The position numbers were made by a program, and so were the translations under genes. Below are positions 9,078 to 21,410 of a stretch of 64,000 bases of DNA, one piece after another. Position 1 is the first letter of the stretch, and the number at the start of each line of letters is the position of its first letter. Below the pieces are notes generated by a model, which was given only the letters and a program-made list of their open reading frames with translations, was not told where the DNA came from and did not search any database. The DNA comes from Cavia porcellus (taxonomy: Eukaryota; Chordata; Mammalia; Rodentia; Caviidae). The stretch is taken from assembly GCF_034190915.1 (NCBI RefSeq), contig NW_026947503.1, forward strand, positions 20,666,532-20,730,531, in the 5' to 3' direction.

Positions 9078-10008
9078 AAAAGGCATCTTATAAACAATTT
9101 TTCTTTTAAATTATACTTTAGATTAACCAAGATAATCTCTGGTAATCCTCCCCAGTTTAGAATTTCATAAAATTCAAATGTTACTCTTAAAAAAGCTTTA
9201 AATATCATGACTTTTAAAAAACCAATCAACCATTAGTATAATATGTTCTAATTCAAGCATCTCTCACAATATTACCCAGTTATTATTTCTAACTTTTCTT
9301 TTGTGAAGTCTTTTCTACATGAGAGTAACTACTAAGAAAATAGCTCTAAAATTTACAGAAAAGAAAATGAGGAGTGATTCAAAATGTGAGAGTACAAAAA
9401 ATCAGTTAAACAAAAGAAAACAATATTGAAGATATTGAGGATCAACTGTAATAGGAAATCTACGACACATAAAAAACAAATAGCAAGATGTCATAAGTAA
9501 AGTCTCAATGATATATTTAGTACACAATAATTATTGCATATGTAAATATAAATATAATGTATTAAATAAAAACTTAAAAATGAATAGATTAAACTGGCAT
9601 TGAAACTATTTTGTGTAATATTATAATGTATTATTCATTTGTCAAACCCATTGAAAGCACAACATGAAGAATGAACCTTCATGTACTATATGAATGCAAG
9701 ATGTTAATAATAATAGAAACTGTATAGAGGGAAGAGAGTGACAAGTGGATAAAGAATTCTGTGCTTTCACTTAATTTTTCTATAACCTAAAAACGCTCTA
9801 CAAATAAAGTCAATTAGTTAACAAAAAGATTCAACTGTATGCTGTCTGTGGGAGAATCTCTTTAGCTCTCAAACCACAGATAGCCTGGAAGCAGATAGAT
9901 GCAGTGTAGCTGGAGAAGAGCTGAAGTGGATATACTAATTGAATCAATAGAAACTTTAAGTTGAAAATTGTTATATGAGAAAAGAAAGGTCATTAGATAT
10001 TGATGAAA
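9078..10008. other. Unique AT-rich intergenic sequence
   Basis: No ORF, RNA gene or confident repeat recognised. Some of it may be unrecognisably old L1. Confidence 0.5.
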
Positions 10009-11116
10009 GGGTCAATTCACCCAAAAGATATAACAGCTGAAATATAGGCCTACTTAACAACTGAAACCCCAAATAATTAAACAAATATTGACAGAATCAA
10101 AAAAAAAAGAAAAGAAAAGAAAAGAGAGAAAGAATCCTGCAGTAATAGTTAACGATGTCAATGCTCTGTTTTCAGTAATGGATGAAGCATCTAGAAGACT
10201 TGAATAACTCGTGAATCAATTAGATCCAATGGACAAATACAGAACATACTGCCAATCATAGTAAAACACACCTTATTCACAAGGGTTCATGGGACAGCCG
10301 CTGGGATAAACCATGTCAGGCCATGAAATAGCCTTGCTTCGCTTTAAAACTAAAATAATACAAAGCAACTTCTTGAAGTACAGCAGAAGAGTGCTAGAAA
10401 TCACCAATAGAAGGATAAGTAGAAAATGACACATGGAAATGAATGTACTTTTAAGCAACAGAGGAAAGAGCAAAAGAGGAAATTGTAAGGGAAATTAGTA
10501 TATTTTTAAATGAGTTGAAGACAGTTACAGCATATCAATACCTATGAAACAGAGCAAAAATAGTGCTCAGAGAGAAATTAATAGATGTAAATATCCACTT
10601 TAAAAAAGCAGAAAGCTCTCAAGTCAATAACCTAAATTTATACCTTGTGAAACTAGAAGAAGAGAACAAGCAAACCAAATCTAAAGCTAGCAGAAGGAAG
10701 GAAACAGAATGGAGATCATTGAAATAGATAGTAAGAAAACAATAGAATCAGTGAACCCTAAAGTTGGTTCTTTAAAAAAAATCAACAAAACTGACACACT
10801 TCAATTAGACTGACTAAAGAAAATAGAAGATGCAAATAACTAAAGTCAGACATAGAACCTGGTAGTGTTAGTGAGAGTGTGGAGAAGTTGGAACCCAGGT
10901 ACACTGCTGTCGGGAATGTAGAGTGGTTTATCCACCTTAGAGAAGATCCTCAATAAGTAAAACAGAATTATCATTTGACTTAGAAATGCTGCTCATAGTT
11001 ATAGAGCCAAGAAAACTGAAAACAAATATATAAATGTATATGAAATATTCAAAGCATTACTGTTAACCATAACCAAAAAGTAGAAGTATACAAATACCCA
11101 TCAGTATACAAATAGA

Positions 11117-11180
11117 TAAGGAGGACTCTCCCTGCAAAGTGTAAGATTGTGAGTTTGATCTCTGGTATCAAAAAAAAAAA
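11117..11180 (+). mobile_element. Truncated ID-type SINE
   Basis: A B-box-like stretch gtgagtttgatctctggtat followed by an A run, inserted in the old L1. The A-box half is degenerate (ggactctccctgc). Confidence 0.5.
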
Positions 11181-11313
11181 GAATAAAGAAATTTGGATAT
11201 ATACATGTAATAGAATACTATTCAGCCACAAAAAATGATGGATTAATCCATGGTATGACATGGATGATCCTTGAAAATATTCCAAGTGAAAGAAGCCAGA
11301 TACAAAAGTTCAC

Positions 11314-11470
11314 ACACAGCCAGGCATGGTGGTGCACGCCTGTAATTCCAGCACTTTGGAGGCTGAGGTAGGAGGATTGACATGAGTTCGAGGCCAGCCT
11401 GGGCTACATAAACAAATTCAAAGCCAGCCTGAACTGTATAGCAGGACCCTGTCTCAAAAAAAAAAAAAGT
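11314..11470 (+). mobile_element. B1-like (7SL-derived) SINE
   Basis: The body starts gccaggcatggtggtgcacg and continues with cctgtaattccagcactttg, then gagttcgaggccagcctggg, an internally repeated caaagccagcctgaac block, ccctgtctc and an A tail. The flanks share agttcacaca (about 11306 and 11468), a TSD. It is the best-preserved B1 copy in the window. Confidence 0.85.
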
Positions 11471-11560
11471 TCACACATAGCACAACTTCATTTATGGAAT
11501 ATCTGCAGTAGGTAAAACCATAAGGACAGAAAACAGATCATTGGTTGCCAGGGGCATGGA

Positions 11561-11592
11561 GAGAAAGAAAGAAAGAAAGGAAGAAAGAAAAA

Positions 11593-11624
<32 letters not shown>

Positions 11625-11626
11625 CA
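11561..11626 (+). repeat. (AAAG)n microsatellite
   Basis: Near-pure gaaa/aaag units, with a few ggaa and aaaa interruptions, inside the old L1 3' region. Confidence 0.95.
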
Positions 11627-11810
11627 TTCTTCTTAATGGTTATGGGTTTTTATTTTAGGGTAATGAAAATGTTAGAATCAGGTGGACACGGACGTTGCGC
11701 AGTGTTGTCAATGAGCTAAACACTGAATTTCTGACTTTAAAATGGTTAACTATATATTATGTGAATTTCAATTTTAAAATAAATCTGGCAAGAGCTAAAA
11801 GAATCGAGTC

Positions 11811-11999
11811 AGAACATAAGTGGAAAAGTTGACTTTGAACCACTCCCATGCCAAAAACAAGCCAGAATATGTTTTGGAATATAGTTGTGAGGAAGTAAGG
11901 AAGGTGTGGAGTTTAGGGAACACTTTTTGATAATGGCTTTGATTCTCTCAATGGAGCAACAAAAAAAGCCATATTTATTGATCTATTGGCATGTGAAAT
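11811..11999. other. Unique sequence
   Basis: No feature recognised. Confidence 0.5.
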
Positions 12000-12172
12000 G
12001 CACAGATCAAAGTCTGTATTATCTCATCCACCCAACATAGCAACCTAGGCAGATACTCCGCATGGATAGGTAAAGGACTGATTTGGAGAGGTTAAGCGTC
12101 TAGTTGAAGGTCAGGGCAAAGGCTGGCTTTTAAACTTCCGCATCCTGGCTTCAGATCTGTCTCTCTCAAACT
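12000..12172 (-). mobile_element. MIR-like SINE, antisense
   Basis: The order attatctcatccaccc, agcaacctaggcagatactc and ggagaggttaagcgtctag matches the antisense core and 3' part of MIR, an ancient mammalian tRNA-derived SINE. Strongly diverged. Confidence 0.5.
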
Positions 12173-13067
12173 TTAGTCCTTGATTCCTCCAATCCTCAGG
12201 CCAAAGGGTAGACTGAGGGCCTTAGGAACCCGAGGACATGTTACAAGTGAGGGAAAATGGTCAGAGTAGCAGCAAGCCAACCTCAAGTAAGAGAAGTGAT
12301 GATAAACGCAGAGATTAAAACAGTTGATCTCTTAGCACATTCACTAACAATGTGTGACTGTGTGTCTACAGGGGTGTACAGCAGACTGCTGGTTTGTGAG
12401 TTTTCTCCAGGAGTACTGAGTCTCCTAAGACCAGGAGAGGAGAAAACCCTCACACTGACTGACTTGTGGGCATAGTTTGACTGAGTAGAGATGGTAGAAG
12501 GGAGGAGTGTAAAAGCCCAGCAGGGGGCTCAAAGGGTCTTGGTTGATTTGATTGTAATCTTCAAGAGGTTCATAGCCAGGCATGAAAGGTTACTAGACAA
12601 GAGCACAGTATTTTCTAGTGAGGATTAGCCTAGGCATGGGAATGGGAATATGTGGCTAAAGGAGGCGACAGGAGGTCTTGAGGCTTGAGAATTGTAAGGA
12701 TTATAGGCAGCACATTCAGCAGGGCACTCTAAATCATGGAAGGTGTTCAGAATGAGGCAGAGCTTTGGGTGGAGCTGAGTGGCCCGGTCTTCAGCGACCA
12801 CTGCAGAGTGGTCAGGTTATCAGTACAAAGTAGAGATGAGGAAAGTAAAACACAGGATAGCTAGAGATGATACGAATAAAAAAGAATGGAGGTTTTTTTC
12901 TAACATGACAGTAGTATAATGGAATAGAGGGCCCAAAATAATGCAAACTAAACACCTCCAACTTCGGAAAAAAAGTGTAGACAAAGATTGGCTGATCATA
13001 TTTGTGTCACCATGAATTCTCACTCCTACTATAATAATGATCCCAATTTTAATAATGATAAAAGTTT
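12173..13067. other. Unique intergenic sequence
   Basis: No convincing coding region. Short frames here lack family motifs. Confidence 0.5.
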
Positions 13068-13262
13068 CACTATGTGTCCCATACTCTTCTAAATACTTTA
13101 TATACATTATCTAATTTAACTGCTTTAATCACCCTATGATAATTCTATTATCAGCTCCAATTTAATGGCAAATAAAATACTATTTGGGAGATCAGTGACT
13201 TATTTCATATTATACAGTGACAGAACCTAGATTCTGCCTATTTTTATCCAACTCTAATAGTT
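13068..13262 (-). mobile_element. MIR-like SINE, antisense
   Basis: The run tgtcccatactcttctaaat, then actttatatacattatctaa, then an ataattctattatcag block, follows the antisense MIR core order. Old copy. Confidence 0.5.
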
Positions 13263-13723
13263 TCCATGCCTTCTATTAGACATCAAGGAAAAATCTGGGT
13301 TTATTTTCCCAAACTGGCAAGCACCCAAGTTGAATAATCCTTAACTAACACACTAGCAGACAGGATGCTCTGTTCTGGTTTAAGATTTTAATTCCCTGAA
13401 GAAATATAATTCAGGCTTTCATCACACCAGTATTACTTGGGCCCTCCTATTTATTGGAATCTTGTTTAAGCACAAATTTACTAAACATCTTTCCAATTTA
13501 TTTTCAACAGAGCTATGACCTATATACTCTTTTGTTCTTAGCTTTTTTGTTTTACCTCAAGAAGAGACACCTTTTCATCCAGGGAAGACAAATAAGTGAA
13601 ATAGTTCCAAGACTCAGAAAAATGCCACAGAATGACTTTTGTAAAGACTATAGAGCAAATGATGCTAATTCTCTGCTCTAGATAAGTGAAGGCTAAAAAT
13701 TACTACCAATAGCAGCCCTCAAT
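13263..13723. other. Unique intergenic sequence
   Basis: No feature recognised. The frame at 13454-13681 has no family motifs. Confidence 0.45.
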
Positions 13724-14045
13724 GTGTTTAACTCCCGACTCTCAGGACCTACTAATATGACTTTATGTGGATGTAGTTTAGGATCTAGAAATAGTATCAG
13801 CCTGGCTTTGCAGTGCTTCCTAAACCCAATGATTAGTGCCATAAGAGGAAGGAAATGGAGATACAGGAGAAAACAGAGATTGGAACATCAAAGATTGGAA
13901 AAAGACATGGAACAGATTTTTGCTCAGAGCCTCCAGAGAAAATTGACTCTGTCTGCACTTTGATTTCACACTTCTGGCCTCCAAAAGTTTAAGTGAAATA
14001 TGTTTATATTTGTTTAAGTCACCCAGTTTGTGAGACCGTAGTCTT
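13724..14045 (+). mobile_element. MLT1-like MaLR LTR
   Basis: Shows the MLT1 3' signature in order: ctctgtctgcactttgattt, cacacttctggcctccaaaa, then tttaagtcacccagtttgtg. The earlier part includes ctaatatgactttatgtgg. A solo LTR fossil. Confidence 0.65.
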
Positions 14046-14699
14046 CTGCTTTCCAGTTTGACATGTCAATTGGATGGTCCAAAACAGTTCAAAACTATAT
14101 TCCAAAAATCACAAATTCACAAATTTTAAGTTGTACCCCATTCTAAGTAGTGTGATGAAATTTTAAGCCATCTCCTTCCAAATAGCCAGGAGGCAAATCC
14201 TTCCTCTGTCCAAGATAAGCACACTGGTATTAGTCACTTAGTAGCTATCTGGGTTATCAAAACAACTGCAGAACTTGATCATGGGGTTCAGTACTGTCCA
14301 TAAATTGGGCTGTCAGTGGGAATCTTGTGATGTAGTCCCTAAAATTAAGGAACGTTACTATGGTTTACTATAGCAGTTTTTAAACAAATACTTTCCCTAT
14401 ACTCAGAATCCTAAAACTATATTAAGTATACATTGTTAGCTAATGCTGAGGGTGAAATTTACATAGAATTTGTTTTCATAAGAGCAAGGTGCTGCAGAGT
14501 TAAGAACAGCTGCAAAAAATCCTTAAATTTGTTCTTAATTATTAGAGAAAAGAGAAGATAGTTGTGGCTATCTATGTTTATTTATATATTTATTTTTTGC
14601 AAAAAGCCTGTCATATTTTCACGTAAAATTTCCCTTAATGCTATCACCTGCACTATCTTTGGTTTTGATATGTGGTCACTTCTATACCAAGAGTGCAAG
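14046..14699. other. Unique intergenic sequence
   Basis: No feature recognised. Confidence 0.45.
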
Positions 14700-14910
14700 A
14701 AGAGATTCATGGACTGCAGGGGAGAACAAGAAGCCAACAAGAAGCCAAGCCTCCCCCTGCGAGTTGGCGCCATGCACAGGCCATAGTGGGGAGAACCACA
14801 CACCAGCCTCTTCCGGTACATGGGCTGGGAGACGAGAAGAGCCAAGGTTCCTCCCATCCCCAGAAGAGACCAGCCGACCCAGAGAAACACAGGCTTTATT
14901 GGTTTTATTC
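14700..14910 (-). mobile_element. Possible ERVK-like R-U5 / leader fragment
   Basis: Read on the minus strand there is aataaa at about 14897, then a GC-richer 120-base stretch ending tgtgca, directly followed by tggcgccaactcgcaggggg (14772 down to 14753). That last block resembles a tRNA-Lys primer-binding site, which begins tggcgcc in class II retroviral elements. An LTR ending in ca next to tggcgcc is the expected order. No U3, gag or second LTR is seen, so this is a fragment at best. No coding capacity. Confidence 0.4.
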
Positions 14911-15454
14911 TTTTTAAAATAAAAATTACAGAAAAAAGTGCAAGACTGAACTTTTACTTGCATGAGTTTTTTGTTGTTGATGTTACTGTTGGTTGGTTTT
15001 GTTTAGTAAGAGGGAATTTCCAACAACCAAAACCAAGTAAGTTATCTTATTTCATAAATATATGAAGTATTTATGAAGTGTTACATATATATTTCATATT
15101 GTATATGTATATGCATATAATTTCATCAGCCTATGAACTCCATACACTTTAATATTTCCATTTCATATTCAACTTTCAAAACAGCTTAAAATATAGTTTG
15201 AGAATAATTTTCTGAAGGGTATGTGAATGTCCTTTTGTAGTATTGGTTATCTGCTGACTCACAAAGGCCTTACTAAATCAGGGTAATAAACTGTTGAAAA
15301 ATGACAATGGTGGCAGGGAGTTTAGGGGAGTGGAGAAAAAAAATATATTTTCCAACTCAAAATTTTAACTAAATACATTTTGAGAAGAGGGAAAAAGTGG
15401 AATAAATGTTTGGACAACTTTAATAAAGTGGAGTTTTGGGAAAAAGAAACTCTA
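14911..15454. other. Unique AT-rich intergenic sequence
   Basis: No feature recognised. Confidence 0.45.
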
Positions 15455-16017
15455 TGGTGGCCAAATTTTGCTCCTCCCTCAAATAGTCCCTGTTAGAATC
15501 CCTAAAAGTTGTGAATATGTCAATTCCCATGGCAAGAGGGACTTTTCTGGAGATTAAGTTCGGGATTTTTGTATATGACCCTCCTGATTATCCAGATTTT
15601 TTTTTTTTTTGGTACCAGGGATCAAACTGAAATCTCATGCATTCCAAGCAAGTGCTTATGCCACTGAGCTAAATCCCCAGCCCAGATTTTCCAGCTTTAT
15701 AATCACAGGTGTTTAGAAGAGAGAGAGGCAGGAAAGAAAGAAAGAGAAGGAAATGAGCTTGGAAAGTAGAGGTTGCATGATGTGATTGCTGGCTTTGAAG
15801 ACAGAAGCAGCCATGAGCCAAAGAATGCATGGGGTACAAAAATAGAAAAGGCAAAGGACAGATCCTTCCCTGCAGCAACCAAAAAGACAGCTTGATTTTG
15901 GCCTTACAATAAGTAGTTGGCACTCATGAGCTCTAGAACTGTAAGAAAATCAATTTTTGCTGTTTTAAACCAGTAAGTTCATGGTGATTTATTATAGCAC
16001 TAGTAGAAACTAATACA
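15455..16017 (+). mobile_element. MLT1/MaLR-like LTR with nested ID SINE
   Basis: The 3' part reads gagctctagaactgtaagaa, then aaaccagtaagttcatggtg and agtagaaactaatac, the usual MaLR end. The 5' part has cctaaaagttgtgaatatgt. An ID SINE at 15601-15681 interrupts it. Confidence 0.6.
15592..15690 (-). mobile_element. ID-type SINE, antisense, with TSD
   Basis: A T run, ggtaccagggatcaaactga and cactgagctaaatccccagc are the antisense ID body (15601-15681). The flanks repeat ccagatttt (15592-15600 and 15682-15690). Derived from a tRNA; mobilised by L1. Confidence 0.85.
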
Positions 16018-16619
16018 TACTCTAACCTGCTCTAATAGAGAGAAGAGCCTGAGACCCCATGAGAATGGCTGTCTTGTGGAAGTTCAGGTGCTCAGCTCAG
16101 TTCACTTTCTTGGCAGTAGGCAGCAAGGCCAGAGTTAACCCCTTTCCCACCGCAAGATTCTTGAGCAAGTCGTCTGATCCCAAGACTTCTGCTCCCCTTG
16201 GGCAGTCACAGAGTTGTGGCTGATGGTATTGTGAGGACTGATAGATGTCCTGAACCACAGTAAAGACTCATCAGTGAGCAGTGCTGTCTGCCCTAGAGCA
16301 GCACTGTGGTGCCCTCAACAGCCGCTGCTTCCCAAAGGTTTGTTTTAAACTCAAATTAAAAATCTTTTGAAGAGGTGACTAGAAATTAGAAGGCAGACTT
16401 TTAGAGATGGAGATAGGGGTCAGAGTAGGGAGGAAAATCGAGAGAGGGAGATAATGGGGTCGAAAAATAACCATATGCATGTGTCAATATACCAAAACAA
16501 ACTTTATTGTTCTATATGTGTCACTCTACTATGCATTAATAAAAATATTGGAAAAAAAAGATGGGTTTTATTTATTCATAGATGATAGAAGGTAGTAGAA
16601 TTTCCCAACATTGCAGCTA
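16018..16619. other. Unique intergenic sequence
   Basis: No gene seen. The end (about 16360-16560) looks like an unrecognised repeat with a 3' A tail: aataaaaatattgg followed by an A run. Confidence 0.4.
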
Positions 16620-17045
16620 CAAGGTATTGTCTTAATTGCTTTTCTTGTTGATGAGACAAAATACTCAAAACCTAAAGTTAAAAGAGAAAAGGTTTATGCT
16701 GGCCCACAGTTTTGTAGAGGTTTCAGTTTACAGTTGACTGGCTCTGAGGCAGGGCGGCATGGCAGAGGGGCATTATAGAGGAGAAATAGTCCATTACAAG
16801 GCAGGAGGGCGGCAGAGGCAGCAGCACCAAGTCACAGCAGCAGCCCTTTCTGATGCTTATGTTCTATCCAGCCTACTTGCCCTTAGGGTAGGCAGCACCC
16901 ATACCCAAAGCGGGGCATCCTTAATCCCAGCATCACATTGTTAATCCCAGAATCACACATCCTAGATCCTGTCACCTCCAAAAAAAGCCTCACCTATCAC
17001 CACGTAAGGCTTTGGCAGGGGCATTTAGATAAAAACCACAATGGC
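16620..17045 (-). mobile_element. MaLR-like LTR, antisense
   Basis: Begins tcttaattgcttttcttgtt, then gatgagacaaaatactc, an antisense LTR-end style shared with 19165 (ctgtgacaaaatacctgag) and 35160 (gatataaaatacctgac). Contains gcccacagttttgtagaggt and gtttcagtttacag, again shared among the three copies. No internal retroviral genes. Confidence 0.6.
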
Positions 17046-18495
17046 TATGTTGAACCTCAAACCCTGACCCAGCTTTTGATCAAGTCATCAAGAAGCTTCT
17101 AGAATTTAAGCTCCTCTGATAATAAATTGGGGAATGTCTTGTGACCAGGAAGCAGGTTGTATTGTAAGACCTGTGTAGTTTCTCTCAGGAAAAAATATAG
17201 TTTCTCAGTAAAACAAGAAAAGCCAGCCTTCCACATAGAATAGTTTTAACTCTTCTACAATTGCAGAAGAGCCAGGAAATTTGTGGCCTCAAACAAACAA
17301 ATCCACATTTGAAGCCCTCACATAATTCTTAGAATGCAAAAAGGAGATAAATGAATAAATGAGTGAATGATTAATGTGGTTATAATTATTGTAATTCATC
17401 AACTAAAGCAGGATTATGCCCAGCCTTTATCCTCAATCAAGTTTGCAAATGTTTTATGCTAAAAAGATCTCTATTTTGGAAACATGTACAATTCAAAAGG
17501 CTTCATTAAAGATGATTGATTGCATTAGCTCAGAATGTGAGACTCTTCTAATGTCATCCTGGGACAAAATAGCCTCTAACTACGTCTGGAGGTTAACAGT
17601 AAAACTAGTGCTCTGATGACTAGAGAGAAAGGGTACGAATTCTTTGGGAGAAATCAGCCTTATTTGGACATGGTGTTCCCTCAGGCCTGTCATCCAACTC
17701 TCTTCACCTTTGTTAAGTTTAGGAACTGGAGGTCTCATGAATCTTAGATATTAAAAGTCAGTTAGTCCAGGAAATCTCTTTGATTAAATGGCAAACTTTA
17801 ATTTTCTTGTGTTTTAATGCATGGGTTATATGGAGCCATATGTACAAACTCTGCCAGCCAGTCCCTACTTTCTAAACATCCAGCGCCTCCCAAGTGTCTC
17901 TGCACCTCCTGCCCTGTCCTTCCCGGGGGAAGTGCAGCCGAAGCCCTTAGACCTCCTGCTCCTCACCTGGGCTCCTGTCCAGTGCCCACTCGGAGTGCTG
18001 CAGTTACTGTGGTAACAGTAAGCAGCCTTCCGGCATTTGTGGGATAGCCTATGCACCTACTCACCATGACTCATGTTTTCTGAGTTTTAAGCCAACAATT
18101 TATAGCTTGTACTTGAGTATATGTTGCTTTAATAATGCCTCTTCGTGGGATTCTGTTGAGATGAGCATTTGTAATAATCAAAATTAGCCAGTGAATAAGT
18201 TAGCTGAGGACTGAAAAGTATTATAAACCTTAAACTCAGTACACTGACGTTGTCACTAAGTAAAAAAGGAACAGATCTTGCATATGACAAAAGAACTTCA
18301 TTGTTCTGTTATAAAATGGAACTTCAGTATCAAATGAGATCAGTGAAAATGCTTTAGATGTTGTGAGGTGACAAAAATTCAAGTCTGAATGGTTTTTTAA
18401 GAGCAGAGACTCTAAAGGGATTTTCTTGGTTTAATTCCTGGATTGGAACCATCCTATTCTATTTGAGCTATGAGCTATTTATTCTATTTGAACCA
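17046..18495. other. Unique intergenic sequence
   Basis: No supported gene. A somewhat GC-richer patch near 17870-18030 has short open frames on both strands but no recognisable protein motif or splice context. Confidence 0.45.
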
Positions 18496-18672
18496 TTTTG
18501 GCTGCATGAACTTGTGCAAGTTACCTAGCTTCTTTTTCTCATATTAGTCTCCCGGGGACAATAATAGGAACTGATGGTTGTGAGGGTAAAAATGTTGAAA
18601 TATGTAAAGTGGTTGGACATACTAACTGCTATGTAAGTGTCAGCTCTCATCATCATCAGCAGCAGTAATAGC
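18496..18672 (+). mobile_element. MIR-like SINE
   Basis: The order gaacttgtgcaagttaccta, ggacaataataggaactg, gttgtgagggtaaaaatg and atgtaaagtggttgg follows the MIR core and 3' part. Diverged. Confidence 0.6.
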
Positions 18673-19164
18673 ACCAGCAGTAGCAGCTGCATCTGTGAGG
18701 AGCATCATGGCCTAATGGAAAGATAATGGCCTGGAAAGACAAAGGACAGGGAATCTGATGGCTCTGAGTGGACTGAATGTGCTTTACTGTTGTAATTATA
18801 TGCAGCTGCTTTACTGGTCACTCAGGAGGAAATGTAATAGCTCTTTTAGATATTTATTTTAGTTTAGGCGTCTCTTGATAAAGTAAAACAAATATTTTAA
18901 TGGTTTTCTTCATGACTTTTTTTTTTAAGGCTGTGGTTCCTAGCTATCTGAGATAGATGCTGTTAAGGACTCACCTAAACATCCTTTTTCACCTAAAACT
19001 GTCACCCTGCAGTTAGCTCTGTGGATGAAATGCGAGCTGGTATTTCTACTCTGTCTCCAAACTCAGTAAGATAGCCGCAGAGAAGTCAAGCAAGAAGATA
19101 GGAAGGCCCGAGGAGATACAAAAGATGTCAGCACAGTTTTGGAAGAGGGTGAGGTGTTTTCACA
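18673..19164. other. Mostly unique; second weak MIR-like piece
   Basis: At about 18696-18770, agcatcatggcctaatggaa followed by agataatggcctggaaag recalls the 5' part of MIR. Nothing else recognised. Confidence 0.35.
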
Positions 19165-19425
19165 AAGGGCATCTGTGTTAGCTTTCTGTCTCTGTGACAA
19201 AATACCTGAGAAAAACAGGGGAGGTGAGCTTTATTTTCTTTCGTAGTTTCAGAGGTTCCAGCCCATTGGTGAGTTGACTAGCTTCAGTTTCTGAGCCTGT
19301 AGTGAAGTAGCATCAAGGCTGAAGGGTGGGCAGGGAGAGAGGAACGAGAGAGAAGGAGAGAGAGAGAGAGACAGAGACAGAGCCAGAGACAGAGACACAG
19401 AGAGAAGAGAGAGAGAGAGAGGAAT

Positions 19426-19465
<40 letters not shown>

Positions 19466-19685
19466 TGAGAGAAAGCAACAAGTGAGAGAAACAAGAGAGG
19501 AAGGGGCAAAGGGCAGATACAGGTCTCAACAATGGTCTACTGGAAATCTACCATTGGAGTACTCCACTGATGAAGCTGGAATCCTCATGGATCAATGAAC
19601 CTTCCAAAAGCCCGTCAGTTAAAAATCCTCAGCACATGGCCTCTGAGGGGCATTTTAGATCTCAATCACAACAGCATCTAATTTA
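19165..19685 (-). mobile_element. MaLR-like LTR, antisense, expanded by microsatellite
   Basis: Shares ctctgtgacaaaatacctga, tttcagaggttccagccc and the ggcctctgaggggcatttta block with the antisense LTRs at 16620 and 35160. A purine-rich microsatellite (19338-19464) sits in its middle. Confidence 0.6.
19338..19464 (+). repeat. (GA)n and (AGAC)n compound microsatellite
   Basis: Runs of gaga and gacagagac units are followed by about nine acag units (19430-19464). It creates long chance open frames on the minus strand, which are not genes. Confidence 0.95.
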
Positions 19686-20269
19686 GTGTAAGTTTTTCAT
19701 ACTCTACTAAATGTTTACAATTGGAGGTGCCAACAGAAAGCAGACGAAGTCCACCGTGAATCCTCAAAAGTCTTGAGAGATGGAAGCTCCAGACATTTCT
19801 GAATCCAGAGAGGAGAGAGGGGCTGAAAATAAGGGCCTCTGCCCAAGTCTGCATAGGAAGGAACCAGATCCCAGATCTTTCCCTTCGCCCCCTACACAGA
19901 AGCTAGCGCTTTTCTACCATTGGGCAGGAAATATATTTGCTATCCAAAGGAGGTAAGCCAGAGAGTCTCTGATCCAGGGTACGTGAGCAGGAATGTGAGG
20001 CTTTGCTGAACTCACTAAGGCTCCTCAAAGTCAAGTTCGATAGGCCACCGTCTCCTCCTTAGCCCTGTGGCAGTGCTGGCACACTGCTCTTCTGTGCAGG
20101 CAAGCGGCACTGCACACTCTAGGCAGCAAGCACTCTGCAGACTGCAATGTGAATGGTGCTCCCTGGAGCAAGTGGCCGAAGTGGGTAACTCAAAATATAA
20201 AGCCAGGTGCTCCCTTTGTCACCCTACGGGGAGGCCTACCAAATGGCAAGCCCCAAACATATGCACTGA
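19686..20269. other. Unique sequence with unassigned ORF
   Basis: A 94-codon plus-strand frame at 20067-20351 is Cys-rich at its start but matches no family I know, and its 3' part runs into old L1. I do not call it a gene. Confidence 0.4.
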
Positions 20270-20890
20270 GCTGCTGGTCAGCAATTTGATGAACAAAGAA
20301 ACATCAACATACTTGAGGAAGACCACTAGTATGAAAGCCAGAGATCAATGAAGAAAAGGAATTCAAAGGAAATAGTGCAAGAATAAGATGATCTCAGAAA
20401 AAGGATTAATGACTTCACAAAGGTAAGAGAAGGTAATATATCCATGATACACACGTAGCATTCTATGAAAAGAAGTAAATTCAGAGAATGTGAAAAAGTT
20501 GTACTATCAAACAATGGAATATTCAGTTAATAAAAAAAGAACAGAGCATTAACTTATGCAACAACATGGATATCTCTTAAAACTATTATGATCAGCAGAA
20601 GAAGCCAGAAACAAAAGAAATACATATATTGTTACTCAATTTACATGAAATTTCTCTAGTAAGGAAATCCATAAGGACAGGAAGTAGATTAGTGGTTTAA
20701 AGAGGGAGATTTGAGGATAATAAATGAAGGGTATGGGACTTCTTTCAGAGTGATGAAAACATTCCAAACTTGAGTTTGGAATGCAGCAGCAACAGTTGCA
20801 CAACTGTGAAGATACTAAATGAATTGTACACTTTAAGTGGCTGACTTGTACAGTGAATGAATGATATCTCAACACATTCATAAAAAAAGG
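20270..20890 (+). mobile_element. Old L1 3' end
   Basis: Contains aatggaatattcagttaata, gcaacaacatggatatctct, aatccataaggacaggaagt and actaaatgaattgtacactt, the usual sequence order of the ORF2 end and 3' UTR of old mammalian L1. Confidence 0.6.
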
Positions 20891-20984
20891 GATTTGCAGA
20901 GATGAAAAAATTCAGCAAAGGGTGAGAAGATAGAGAAGAGAAAATCAGAACAAAAGACAAAAGAGGATAGAGAGTATGATGGTG

Positions 20985-21410
20985 TAAACACGAAGTGTCC
21001 CCCAAAGACTCATACATTGAGGACACTTGATTAGTTCATCATTGATAGGCATTCAGGAAATGATTGAATAAGGACTCTAACTTCATCCACGGGTCAGTCC
21101 AGTGGTGAGACCATAATCTGAAGTCCTTGGGATGTGACCGAGATAAAGGAAGTAGGTCACAGGGCTGTGATGTTGGGATATATATGACCCCTCCCCCAAA
21201 CCCCTTCTTTACAGTTCATTGCTTTCCTTCTGCTTCCTGACTGCTAGGATGTAAGCAACCTTTTCACTGGCTTCTGCCACCGTGACTCACCACAGGTGCA
21301 GAGCAGTAGAGCTAGCTAGTGATCATAGACTGAGCCAAAATAAACCTTTCCTTCTTAAAGTTGCTATCATCAGGTACTGTCCCAGTGACCAATGTGGATT
21401 AATATAGGAA
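20985..21410 (+). mobile_element. MaLR (MST/ORR1-like) LTR
   Basis: Contains gaccataatctgaagtcctt, gtaggtcacagggctgtgat, the late gagccaaaataaacctttcc with a polyadenylation-like signal, and an end near gtggattaatata. Solo LTR. Confidence 0.6.

Larger units (their letters stand above)
10009..11810 (+). mobile_element. Old L1 fragment with internal deletion
   Basis: The first part (10009 to about 10855) reads like the ORF2 endonuclease and post-endonuclease region of old mammalian L1 (ccaatggacaaatacagaac, later aaagttggttctttaaaaaa and caacaaaactgac). It then jumps to the 3' end of ORF2 (aatagaatactattcagcca at about 11210; gttgccaggggcatgg at about 11543). The middle of ORF2 is missing. A SINE at 11117-11180, a B1-like SINE at 11314-11470 and an AAAG array interrupt it. 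Confidence 0.65.

Noticed and set aside
19249..19532. Ser/Leu/Cys-rich minus-strand ORFs
   Set aside because: They translate a (GA)n/(AGAC)n microsatellite.
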